Below, in pieces: positions 8,266 through 15,082 of a stretch of 64,000 bases of DNA. The position numbers and the translations under genes are program-made. Within the stretch, counting starts at the first letter, position 1; each line of letters opens with the position of its first letter. The notes under the pieces were generated by a model, which did not search any database, was not told where the DNA came from, and saw only the letters and a list, made by a program, of their open reading frames with translations. The stretch is taken from NCBI GenBank assembly GCA_003506435.1, contig DOAQ01000007.1, positions 79,156-143,155 on the forward strand, given 5' to 3'. The stretch is from Prolixibacteraceae bacterium. GTDB lineage: Bacteria > Bacteroidota > Bacteroidia > Bacteroidales > Prolixibacteraceae.

Positions 8266-8740
8266 CTTTGACAGAAGCTCCCATGTTTTGATTTGCAACA
8301 ATCCGTATTCCCCGTATCCAGGCGCGTTCGGCAGCCAGCATATCGTTTTCCGAATCGCCAATAAAGTACGACTGTGAAATATCGATCTTGTATTTGGCGA
8401 TCAGCTTTTCGATCATCAGCGGAGCAGGTTTGCGGCACAGGCATTTTTCTACCTTGTCATGATGCGGGCAAACGGCAATTTCGACAATTTCGACACCGTG
8501 CACAGCAAGTAATTCCTGCATCTTCCGGTGTACTTTTTCTACATCGTCCATGGTGTAAAGCCCTTTCGAAATTCCGCCCTGATTGGTCACCAGAAACAGC
8601 TTATAGCCTTTATCCTGAATGCGTTTCAGGTTTTCGACAATACCTTCCACCAACTCCACGTCTTCGATTCTGAAAATATAGTAGTGGTTGGCATTGTTCA
8701 ACACCACCCCGTCGCGATCGATGAAAACGGCTTTCGTCAT
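8258..8740 (-). CDS. gmhB: D-glycero-D-manno-heptose-1,7-bisphosphate 7-phosphatase-like HAD phosphatase
   Basis: 160 residues of the HAD-IIIA class. Motif I is IDRDGVV with the nucleophile Asp8 and acid/base Asp10, motif II lies in LVTNQGGISKG, and motif IV is GDSENDMLAA. The zinc-binding loop of GmhB is present as CPHH then CLCRKPAP. In the family it removes the 7-phosphate of heptose bisphosphate in nucleotide-heptose synthesis for LPS; related enzymes act on histidinol phosphate, so substrate is inferred. The start ATG overlaps the stop of the upstream rhomboid gene by four bases (ATGA), so they are translationally coupled. The 3' end merges with a repeat that contains the stop codon. Confidence 0.85.
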   Translation of the reverse strand: MTKAVFIDRDGVVLNNANHYYIFRIEDVELVEGIVENLKRIQDKGYKLFLVTNQGGISKGLYTMDDVEKVHRKMQELLAVHGVEIVEIAVCPHHDKVEKCLCRKPAPLMIEKLIAKYKIDISQSYFIGDSENDMLAAERAWIRGIRIVANQNMGASVKEL

Positions 8741-9351
8741 ATTATCATGAATAACTTATCGAGAAAAGTCCGCATTAAACCAGAGTCGATCAGCACGGGA
8801 AACAAGAAGCCAAACAGAGCCCCAAGGAAGTGAGCATCGTGGGCCACATTGTCGTTTTCTTTTGCTTTGCGGCTCATGTAGTACGAATAAACCAGGTACA
8901 AAACGGCAAAAACAATTCCCGGGAATTTGATCACTCCGAAGAAATAAACCGGGTTCCACGGGTCGAAGAAAATAGCGGCGAACAATATCGCAGAAACTGC
9001 GCCCGAAGCGCCAACCGCATTGTAGTAAAAATTGTTTTTGTGTTTGAAAAGCGCGTACAGGTTCGAAAATAATATTCCGCCAAAATACAGCAACAAGTAA
9101 TATAACGTGGCATTTCGCCCAAACTGGTAATGAAAATACTGCTCGATGGCGGTTCCAAACGAATAAAGCACAATCATGTTCACGATCAGGTGTTCCCAGT
9201 TGGCATGAATAAAAGCGTGGGTCACCAGCCGGTGATATTCTTTGTTGTGATAAATTTTACTCGCGTTGAATTGCAGTTTGTCCATCAGCGAACGCTGCTG
9301 AAATGCTGCAAATGAAACAACTGCCGTAATAATAATAATCAGGATGGTCAT
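8737..9351 (-). CDS. Rhomboid-family intramembrane serine protease
   Basis: 204 residues with six predicted membrane helices. The catalytic serine motif GASG is at 114-117 (Ser116) and the catalytic histidine is His174 in the segment HFLGALFG. The L1-loop stretch FIHANWEHLIVNMIVL (about 48-63) carries the rhomboid signature H-x-x-W-x-H-L-x-x-N-M. It cleaves transmembrane or membrane-anchored substrates within the inner membrane; none is known here. It lies 11 bases after holA and overlaps gmhB, so holA-rhomboid-gmhB form an operon. Confidence 0.93.
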   Translation of the reverse strand: MTILIIIITAVVSFAAFQQRSLMDKLQFNASKIYHNKEYHRLVTHAFIHANWEHLIVNMIVLYSFGTAIEQYFHYQFGRNATLYYLLLYFGGILFSNLYALFKHKNNFYYNAVGASGAVSAILFAAIFFDPWNPVYFFGVIKFPGIVFAVLYLVYSYYMSRKAKENDNVAHDAHFLGALFGFLFPVLIDSGLMRTFLDKLFMII

Positions 9352-9362
9352 AAAATATGGGG

Positions 9363-10361
9363 TTAGTGTAATATTTTATAAATCATTTCGCGCTGCAAAT
9401 CGCCGGGATCTGACGAGACATTGCCCACTCCCTTCGATTTCATATCGTATTCGCGCAGGATAGCAATAATCTCGACCAGCTTTTTGATACTGTAATTTTT
9501 CGCTGCCGTAACATACGACTGCACAAAATACGGATTGATTCCCAGTTTCGATGCCACTGCATTTTTCGATTTATCTTCCAGAAACTGGTAAACCAACAGC
9601 TTTTCGAAATAATAGTAAAGGGAGGAAATCACCCGGGTAATGGGGTTCGATCCGGGGTTGGCGCCAAAATAGTTGATAATGCGGTTTGCTTTCAGTACGT
9701 TTTTCTCGCCCAACGCATTTTGCAGCTCAAAAACATTGTATTCCTTGCTGATGCCGATGTTCCGCTCTATATGATCGGGAGTGATCTGGGTATTCTCGGG
9801 CAGCGAAATAATCAGCTTGTCGAGTTCGTTGGAAACTTTTCCCAGGTCGGCGCCTAGATATTCCGCCATCATGGCCGAAGCCTGCGGACTGATGGTGTAT
9901 TTGTGGGTTGCCAGATAGGTATTTATCCAGGCTGGCAACTGGTTGTCGTAAATTCGGTTGGCCTCGAAAAGCACCCCGTTCTTATCAATCAGTTTCGCGA
10001 AAGTCTTTCGCTTATCAATCGACTTGTATTTATAATTGATCACCAGAATAGTTGACTGGAGCGGATTTTTCATATACGGCTCCAAATCCTCAATTTTCTT
10101 GATGTTCTGCGCTTCCTTTACAATCACCACCTGATGATTGGACATCATCGGAAACCGCCGGGCATGCGTGATGATCGTATCCGGCTCAGTGTCTTTTCCG
10201 TACAAAACCGTCTGATTGAAACCTTTTTCGGCTTCTGTCAGCACATTTTGCGCGATATAATCGGTGATTCTATCAATGAAATACGGCTCCTCTCCCATCA
10301 GGAAATACACCGGATGATAAATTTTCTTCTTCAGGTTTTGCAGAATATCTTCAAATGTCAT
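9363..10361 (-). CDS. holA: DNA polymerase III subunit delta
   Basis: 332 residues, normal for HolA. The N-terminal part has the delta signature VYFLMGEEPYFIDRI followed by FNQTVLYGKD, and the middle has YLGADLGKVSNELDKL, the region that in the family forms the AAA+-like lid. The C-terminal helical domain ends in GDLQREMIYKIL. It is the clamp-loader subunit that opens the beta clamp during replication. A well-formed promoter lies just upstream (10386-10415). It begins an operon with rhomboid and gmhB and is divergently close to amn and an HsdR-N-like gene, a neighbourhood often seen in Bacteroidota (known from memory). Confidence 0.93.
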   Translation of the reverse strand: MTFEDILQNLKKKIYHPVYFLMGEEPYFIDRITDYIAQNVLTEAEKGFNQTVLYGKDTEPDTIITHARRFPMMSNHQVVIVKEAQNIKKIEDLEPYMKNPLQSTILVINYKYKSIDKRKTFAKLIDKNGVLFEANRIYDNQLPAWINTYLATHKYTISPQASAMMAEYLGADLGKVSNELDKLIISLPENTQITPDHIERNIGISKEYNVFELQNALGEKNVLKANRIINYFGANPGSNPITRVISSLYYYFEKLLVYQFLEDKSKNAVASKLGINPYFVQSYVTAAKNYSIKKLVEIIAILREYDMKSKGVGNVSSDPGDLQREMIYKILH

Positions 10362-10385
10362 ACTGTCGGTTCAAATGGTGAAAGG

Positions 10386-10415
10386 CAAAAGTAAAAAATA
10401 CAGCGCAAACACAAA
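10386..10415 (-). promoter_or_regulatory. Promoter of the holA-rhomboid-gmhB operon
   Basis: On the minus strand a -33 box TTTG (10412-10415) is followed after 18 bases by the -7 box TACTTTTG (10386-10393), fitting the Bacteroidota consensus TTTG-N19-TAnnTTTG. It lies 25 bases upstream of the holA ATG. Confidence 0.6.
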
Positions 10416-10421
10416 ATTGGT

Positions 10422-11192
10422 TTAAAATTTCAGGTGTTTTACCGACTGCCCGTTATTTTTGATTTCGAGCAGCGATTCGATGCCGATTTCGAGGTGTTCC
10501 CATGTAAATTCATCAGTTACTTTCCGGTCGCTTGCCGAAGTCTTCACTCCGGTCGAAATCATGGGTTGGTCGGAAACCAGCAGCAATGCACCCGAAGGAA
10601 TCTGGTTGTAAAATCCAACGGTAAAAATAGTCGCCGTTTCCATATCAATGGCCATGGCCCGCGATTTTTCGAGGTACTTTTTAAACCGCTCGTCATATTC
10701 CCAAACCCGTTTGTTGGTAGTGTACACAACGCCGGTCCAGTAATCCTTTTTCCGTTCGCGGATGATGTGCGATACGGCCCGTTGCAGATTAAATGCAGGC
10801 AATGCAGGTATTTCGGGCGGGAGATAATCGTTCGACGTACCATCGCTTCGGATAGCGGCAATAGGCAGGATAAAATCGCCCAACTGGTTCTTCTTTTTCA
10901 GTCCCCCGCATTTTCCCAAAAACAGAACAGCATCAGGGTGTATCGCACTCAAAAGATCCAGAATGGTTGCAGCGTTGGGACTGCCCATCCCGAAATTGAT
11001 GATGGTAACTCCCTCGGCGTGTGCATTGGGCATATTTCTGTCATGCCCAACAACGGGCACTTTAAATTTTTCGGCAAACATTTCTACATACAACTGGAAA
11101 TTGGTCAGTAAAATGTGCTTCCCGAATTCGTTCAGAGGCCGGCCAGTATACCGTGGCAGCCAATCTTCAACAATTTCTTCTTTGGTCTTCAT
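10422..11192 (-). CDS. amn: AMP nucleosidase, short Bacteroidota form
   Basis: 256 residues from the ATG at 11190-11192 (MKTKEEIVEDWLPRYTGRPL). The frame stays open upstream for 140 more codons but that part is antisense to the divergent gene at 11305 and reads as non-coding sequence. The enzyme hydrolyses AMP to adenine and ribose 5-phosphate. Phosphorylase/nucleosidase-fold motifs are present: INFGMGSPNAATI, FLGKCGGLK, AIDMETATIFTVGF and LLVSDQPM, the last two forming the purine-binding Glu and the catalytic Asp region. The N-terminal regulatory domain of the enterobacterial enzyme is absent, as is usual for this phylum. It is divergent from an HsdR-N-domain gene. Confidence 0.88.
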   Translation of the reverse strand: MKTKEEIVEDWLPRYTGRPLNEFGKHILLTNFQLYVEMFAEKFKVPVVGHDRNMPNAHAEGVTIINFGMGSPNAATILDLLSAIHPDAVLFLGKCGGLKKKNQLGDFILPIAAIRSDGTSNDYLPPEIPALPAFNLQRAVSHIIRERKKDYWTGVVYTTNKRVWEYDERFKKYLEKSRAMAIDMETATIFTVGFYNQIPSGALLLVSDQPMISTGVKTSASDRKVTDEFTWEHLEIGIESLLEIKNNGQSVKHLKF

Positions 11193-11304
11193 AGTGTAAG
11201 TTTTACCAAATCCCACCCGGTGGGAATCATTCAGCAATATAAGTTTATTATTACTTTTATGGAATGAATTTGGCCCAAAAATACGAACATTGTTTATCAA
11301 CAGG

Positions 11305-11778
11305 ATGCAAAAATTAAACCTGCCTGAATATTCTTTCCGGATAAAAAACGAAAACGGAAAAGAATCGGTTTTCGATGAACTGCGGAAGAAGTTCGTAAAA
11401 CTGACCCCGGAAGAATGGGTGCGGCAGAATTTCATCCGGTTTTTAATTGCTGAAAAGAAATTTCCTCCCGCGCTAATCGCCGTCGAAGCCGGGGTAAACG
11501 TGAACAACAACCTGCTGCGCGCCGACCTGATTGTTTTCGGGAAAGACGGGCAACCGGCGCTGGCTGCCGAGTTTAAAGCGCCGACCGTGAAAATTTCGCA
11601 GGATACTTTCAACCAGATTGTACGTTATAACATGAACCTGAAAGTCGGCTACCTGATCGTGAGCAACGGACTTTCGCACTTCTGCTGCCGGATCGATTAC
11701 CCGGACAACAGCTACGCGTTTTTACAGGAAATCCCTGATTATGCAGATTTAATTCATAATTCTATGTCGTCTGGTTAG
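11305..11778 (+). CDS. Stand-alone HsdR N-terminal-like (PD-(D/E)XK fold) protein
   Basis: 157 residues from the ATG at 11305 (MQKLNLPEYSFRI); an in-frame start 15 bases upstream (11290) is less typical. It matches the HSDR_N_2 family: KLTPEEWVRQNFIRFLIAEK is followed by NNLLRADLIVFGKDG and LAAEFKAPTVKIS, which supply the Asp and Glu-x-Lys of a nuclease-like core, and then NQIVRYNMNLKVGYLIVSNG. No helicase, specificity or methylase gene is near, so this is not a restriction system. The gene is commonly found beside holA and amn in Bacteroidota (from memory); its function is unknown. Confidence 0.8.
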   Translation: MQKLNLPEYSFRIKNENGKESVFDELRKKFVKLTPEEWVRQNFIRFLIAEKKFPPALIAVEAGVNVNNNLLRADLIVFGKDGQPALAAEFKAPTVKISQDTFNQIVRYNMNLKVGYLIVSNGLSHFCCRIDYPDNSYAFLQEIPDYADLIHNSMSSG

Positions 11779-11810
11779 TAAAATTCTTCATGTTGCTTTT
11801 TGTGATTTTG

Positions 11811-11845
11811 AGCCTTTGTGGCAGAAAAAAATGCCACAAAAACAC
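11811..11845. repeat. Hairpin repeat after the HsdR-N-like gene
   Basis: TTTGTGGCA at 11815-11823 pairs perfectly with TGCCACAAA at 11832-11840 around an A-rich loop. Flanking bases (TTTTGAG and CTCAAA) extend the pairing. There is no U-tract, so it is a weak terminator. Sequences of the style 'gcctttgtggc...gccacaaaaacacg' are scattered repeats in this phylum, and the fragment at about 5603-5630 is of the same style. Confidence 0.5.
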
Positions 11846-11923
11846 GAAAAACTCAAAGAATTCACTAAGCAATAACTTAAAAATAGACATTAACAAAATC
11901 ATATTCAGCCAACATTCAAATTT

Positions 11924-12343
11924 ATGAAGCCACGATTAAACGTTGTAACACTGGGCGTTGCCAACATGGAACGCGCAAAAGAATTTTACCGAAATGCACT
12001 GGGCTGGGAACCCGTTGATCCCAACGACGGCATTGCATTTTACGCGCAGGGCGGTATTGTATTTGCCCTCTACCCGATGAAAGGACTGGCCGAAGATGCC
12101 ATGCTACCGTCCGAACGGAGCGGATTTTCAGGCGTTACACTGGGCATCACTCTCGACAGCAAAGAAGCAGTTGACAAACAATACCGGCAGATCATTGAAA
12201 ACGGTGGTAAATCACTGGTAGAACCGCGCGACACATTCTGGGGCGGCTACGATTGCTATTTTGCCGATCCCGACGGCCATCCCTGGGAAATTGCATGGGC
12301 GCCGTTCTGGAAATACGATGAACAGGGAAGTTTGGTGATGTGA
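11924..12343 (+). CDS. VOC (glyoxalase/bleomycin-resistance fold) family protein
   Basis: 139 residues. It has two beta-alpha-beta-beta-beta modules: LNVVTLGVANMERAKEFYRN opens the first, and the second ends in YFADPDGHPWEIAWAPFW, the classic VOC C-terminal motif with the metal-ligand Glu/His region. Many members are metal-dependent isomerases, dioxygenases or binding proteins; the first-module residue that is often a metal-binding His or Gln is Asn here, so metal binding is uncertain. It stands alone on the plus strand with no operon partner. The substrate is unknown. Confidence 0.85.
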   Translation: MKPRLNVVTLGVANMERAKEFYRNALGWEPVDPNDGIAFYAQGGIVFALYPMKGLAEDAMLPSERSGFSGVTLGITLDSKEAVDKQYRQIIENGGKSLVEPRDTFWGGYDCYFADPDGHPWEIAWAPFWKYDEQGSLVM

Positions 12344-12680
12344 GATTTTCGATTGATGATTTTTGAATGATGAATGTTGATTGGGGGGACCACCAAGAGA
12401 AGTATTCCTGCATTAACACCTTACTATTTGCAGGTTTTACACGTTACGGATTGATGTATCCCTTTTCCATTGTCATTCAGGCGAAGGCCGGAATCTCCCC
12501 GCAAATCATCGCCCGCTGTATGCCAATGTCGTAATAGCCGCTGTATGCTTCCCCTAAAAATTGGACGACATGTTCTAAACGTTTTATTTGCTGTTTGAGA
12601 TATTGGATTAACTCGTCACAGACGAGAGAGCGCAAACCTCTCGTTACCGCACGCTCAATCGAGAGGGAGGGAGGCCTTCA
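12344..12680. other. Gene-free 337-base accessory stretch
   Basis: No intact gene is seen. About 12474-12500 reads GTCATTCAGGCGAAGGCCGG, a degenerate copy of the widespread repeat 'GTCATTCCGGCGAAGGCCGG'. A minus-strand frame without stops runs from about 12665 down to a TGA at 12477-12479 and includes a helical-looking stretch (DELIQYLKQQIKRLEHVVQF) that could be a gene remnant, but there is no start and I cannot name a family. A perfect CCTCTCG/CGAGAGG hairpin lies at about 12637-12666. Confidence 0.4.
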
Positions 12681-12971
12681 TTACACGTAATTTACTTGTT
12701 TCAGAATTCCGTCTTTGATTTGATCCTTGAGAGCATTTTTGGTCACCAAATCAATTTTTCTGTTGAAAATGTTTTCCAGATATATTTCAAGGGTGAAAAA
12801 CTTCCAGCCAATGGGTTTTTCCAATTCAATAAGAATATCAATATCGCTTCCTTCGGAGTATGAATTGTCCGAAAATGAACCAAACAGACCGATCTCCTTA
12901 ACAGCGTAATCTTGCTGGAGAATTGGTTTTAATTCTGCAAGTTTTGATAGTATTTCCGCTTTTGTAATCAT
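12681..12971 (-). CDS. Orphan MNT-type nucleotidyltransferase (MntA-like)
   Basis: 96 residues of the minimal nucleotidyltransferase family. The signature GLFGSFSDNSYSEGSDIDIL carries the G-S motif and the paired Asp residues that bind metal and NTP, followed by the third acidic position in the strand RKIDLVTK. In the family, MntA AMPylates a partner HEPN toxin and so works as an antitoxin. The normal partner would be an adjacent HEPN (DUF86) gene; none is seen on either side. Downstream is only a possible remnant and upstream a minisatellite, so this is a solitary antitoxin or the remains of a module. Start is the ATG at 12969-12971. Confidence 0.85.
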   Translation of the reverse strand: MITKAEILSKLAELKPILQQDYAVKEIGLFGSFSDNSYSEGSDIDILIELEKPIGWKFFTLEIYLENIFNRKIDLVTKNALKDQIKDGILKQVNYV

Positions 12972-13057
12972 TCCTCAAATATAATCATTTCTGAAATGCG
13001 AATTAACAAGCATAACAGCTTCACAAAGATTGATGTGCAATTCACACTTTCCAAACG

Positions 13058-13215
13058 AATTCCATCTTTTTGCAGGATTCCGGCACTGTCTTGCGAACAA
13101 TTTCCACCTTCTTGCGAGTGGGGTCCATTGTCTTGCAAATAATTTCCATCGTTTTGCAGAGCAATTCCACTGTCTTGCGAACGGTTTCCATCGTCTTGCA
13201 ATCAAATTCCACTGG
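13058..13215. repeat. 21-bp tandem repeat (minisatellite), about 7.5 units
   Basis: The TTGC core recurs at exactly 21-base spacing seven times (T of TGC at 13071, 13092, 13113, 13134, 13155, 13176 and 13197). The plus-strand unit is approximately aaTTCCAtcgTcTTGCgaac, with drift among copies, and it ends in a half unit. Because 21 is a multiple of three, several frames on both strands stay open and read as seven-residue repeats, for example FARQWN-style on minus. I treat it as non-coding. No regular spacer exists, so it is not a CRISPR array. Confidence 0.85.
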
Positions 13216-13276
13216 TGGAAACAGGCTGCAAGAAACAAAAGTTTGTTTGTGAAAGAGAAGTTTCTCCTCCCAGACA

Positions 13277-13388
13277 GGCTACTCTTTATACACAACTCAC
13301 AGCATGTATATTTTTTCGGCCTGAAAGGCCGTTTTCTTGTCCGTCAACCATCATTTCCTTTTCTAAAAGATGTGTATAAAGAGTAGCC
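13277..13388. repeat. Inverted repeat of 18 bp around a small hairpin
   Basis: GGCTACTCTTTATACACA at 13277-13294 is exactly repeated in inverse orientation at 13371-13388. The 76-base loop contains a CGGCC-TGAAA-GGCCG hairpin (13317-13331) between T-rich runs. Both outer flanks carry CCCAGACAGG-type sequence (13269-13278 and 13387-13396), in the same orientation on both sides. This may be a degenerate MITE or an end-of-element scar. Confidence 0.7.
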
Positions 13389-13439
13389 CAGACAGGAGAA
13401 GTCCCCGAGATACGAAGGGAGAGACGGTTGTATGAAAAA

Positions 13440-13486
13440 TTGAGGGCTTCACGGAAAGTGAAACCCTCAACAAAAAAAAAAAAAAA
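13440..13486 (-). terminator. Terminator of pepD and an A15 tract
   Basis: A 13-bp stem with one G-T mismatch, 13440-13452 against 13458-13470 (TTGAGGGCTTCAC with GTGAAACCCTCAA), is followed on the minus strand by a short T run (13435-13439). It lies just downstream of the pepD stop. An uninterrupted run of fifteen A (13472-13486 on plus) stands between the stop and the hairpin and could slip during replication. Confidence 0.75.
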
Positions 13487-13501
13487 CAATGAGTACAACT
13501 T

Positions 13502-14968
13502 CTATTTCTTTGGAATATTTTTCAGTACTTCGAGGGTGAAATCCCAGAATTTCTGCACGGTTGCGATGTTTACCTTTTCATCGGGAGAATGCGGAAAACG
13601 GATGGTTGGCCCGAACGAAATCATGTCCCAGTTGGGATATATTCCGCCCAGAATACCGCATTCCAATCCGGCGTGAATCGCTTTTATTTCGGGTATTTTC
13701 CCGTATTTGTCCTGATACACTTTCTGCATGGTTTTCAAGATGGGCGATTCCATGTTGGGTTTCCATCCCGGATAGGCTCCGGTAAAAGTAACTTTTGCCC
13801 CGGCCAGCACAAACGCCGACTCGATACAGGAAGCCAAATCTTCTTTGGCCGAATCAACCGAACTACGCATCAGACAGGCAATGCGGACGGTTTTTCCAGC
13901 GGCATCCGATTTTACAATGGCCATGTTACTCGAAGTTTCAACCAGTCCTTTCATGCTGTCGCTCATGCGGATCACCCCGTTCGGGCAGGTCATGATGGCA
14001 TGTGTCAGGTTCACCTGCGTTTTTTCATCGATCACAGCCGAAGGCAATTCAGCTCCGGCGAGTTCAATCTTCATATCGGGTTCGGTAGCCGAAAGTTCCG
14101 CTTTAATGATGCCTGTCAATTCAGCAACCAAGGTTTTAAACGCATCTGCTTTACCGGCGGCAACAGTGATGAGACCGAACGCTTCGCGCGGAATGGCATT
14201 GCGCAAACTTCCGCCTTCGATAGAGGCCAGACGAACCCCGCAGGTTTTGTATGCTTCCTTCAGGATACGGAAAAACGTTTTGTTGGCATTTCCACGACCC
14301 AGAATGATGTCCATTCCCGAGTGGCCGCCTTTCATCCCGGTAATATTCAGTTTAAAAGCAACCGAACCTGCCGGAACTTTTTCTTCGGAATAACTGAACT
14401 CTGCGCTGGCATCTTCACCGCCTGCACATCCAACGTACAATTCGCCTTCGTCTTCCGAATCGGTATTCAGCAAAATATCGCCTTTCAGAATACCGGGCTT
14501 CAGGCCTTCGGCGCCATCCATACCAGTTTCTTCTGTAGCCGTAAAAAGTGCTTCAACCGGCCCGTGCTGAATATCTTTCGAGGCCAGAATAGTCAGGGCC
14601 GTAGATACGCCAATTCCGTTGTCGGCGCCCAGAGTAGTTCCATTGGCAGTCACCCATTCGCCGTCGATATATGCTTCGATGGGGTCGTTCACGAAATCAT
14701 GTACTTTGTCGCTGTTTTTCTGCGGAACCATGTCGAGATGGCCCTGAAAGATCACCCCTTTGCGGTTTTCCATGCCCGGCGTGGCCGGTTTGCGGATGAT
14801 GATATTCCCGGCTTCATCTTTTATAGTTTCTAATCCGAGCTTTTTGCCGAAGTTGAAAACATATTCCTGAATACGTTCTTCGTGATGCGACGGACGAGGA
14901 ATCTGCGTCAGTTGATAAAAGTTTTCCCAAAGCGCTTTGGGTTCGAGGTTGCGTATGTCTTTGTTCAT
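13502..14968 (-). CDS. pepD: Aminoacyl-histidine dipeptidase (Xaa-His dipeptidase, M20 family)
   Basis: 488 residues, normal for PepD. Metal-binding motifs of the M20 fold are seen: IFQGHLDMVPQ (His and Asp), TLGADNGIGVSTAL (bridging Asp), ATEETGMDGAEG (catalytic Glu-Glu), LLNTDSEDEGELYVGCAGG, then the dimerisation domain and IKAIHAGLECGILGG (last His/Glu). It splits dipeptides such as carnosine and other Xaa-His peptides in the cytoplasm. The MFS transporter gene lies just upstream on the same strand, separated by a hairpin, and could supply peptides. The terminator at 13440-13470 follows. Confidence 0.94.
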   Translation of the reverse strand: MNKDIRNLEPKALWENFYQLTQIPRPSHHEERIQEYVFNFGKKLGLETIKDEAGNIIIRKPATPGMENRKGVIFQGHLDMVPQKNSDKVHDFVNDPIEAYIDGEWVTANGTTLGADNGIGVSTALTILASKDIQHGPVEALFTATEETGMDGAEGLKPGILKGDILLNTDSEDEGELYVGCAGGEDASAEFSYSEEKVPAGSVAFKLNITGMKGGHSGMDIILGRGNANKTFFRILKEAYKTCGVRLASIEGGSLRNAIPREAFGLITVAAGKADAFKTLVAELTGIIKAELSATEPDMKIELAGAELPSAVIDEKTQVNLTHAIMTCPNGVIRMSDSMKGLVETSSNMAIVKSDAAGKTVRIACLMRSSVDSAKEDLASCIESAFVLAGAKVTFTGAYPGWKPNMESPILKTMQKVYQDKYGKIPEIKAIHAGLECGILGGIYPNWDMISFGPTIRFPHSPDEKVNIATVQKFWDFTLEVLKNIPKK

Positions 14969-15034
14969 AGTTCTGTATGTTTTAAATATCTATATCTTAT
15001 AAGGATTTTTCAATAAAAAAGTTCTATGGAATAA

Positions 15035-15068
15035 TTTTCCCGTTCTTGCCGGAGCAAAAACGGGAAAA
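15035..15068 (-). terminator. Hairpin between the MFS gene and pepD
   Basis: TTTTCCCG (15035-15042) pairs with CGGGAAAA (15061-15068), extended by TT/AA and an inner TTGC/GCAA stem. The U-tract on the minus strand is weak. It may partly end the MFS transcript before pepD. Confidence 0.55.
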
Positions 15069-15082
15069 CTATTTTTAATATT

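Noticed and set aside
10434..11111. 225-codon plus-strand frame
   Set aside because: Antisense to AMP nucleosidase, which has all its family motifs.
11193..11612. Upstream extension of the amn frame by 140 codons
   Set aside because: It runs antisense through the divergent HsdR-N-like gene and its promoter region; the ATG at 11192 gives the normal family length.
11305..11778. Type I restriction system
   Set aside because: Only an HsdR-N-like domain is present; no hsdM, hsdS or helicase domain.
12477..12665. Possible minus-strand gene remnant
   Set aside because: No start codon, end overlaps a dispersed repeat, and the family could not be named; mentioned only in the gene-free stretch.
13058..13215. 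Possible CRISPR array
   Set aside because: Units are adjacent, 21 bases, with no spacers and no cas genes nearby.
12975..13386. Open frames on both strands over the 21-bp repeat (77 to 118 codons)
   Set aside because: The repeat period is a multiple of three, so frames stay open by chance; no start context, no family, mixed frames and strands.
13589..14833. 414-codon plus-strand frame
   Set aside because: Exactly antisense to pepD, whose motifs are intact; the frame has no recognisable domain.
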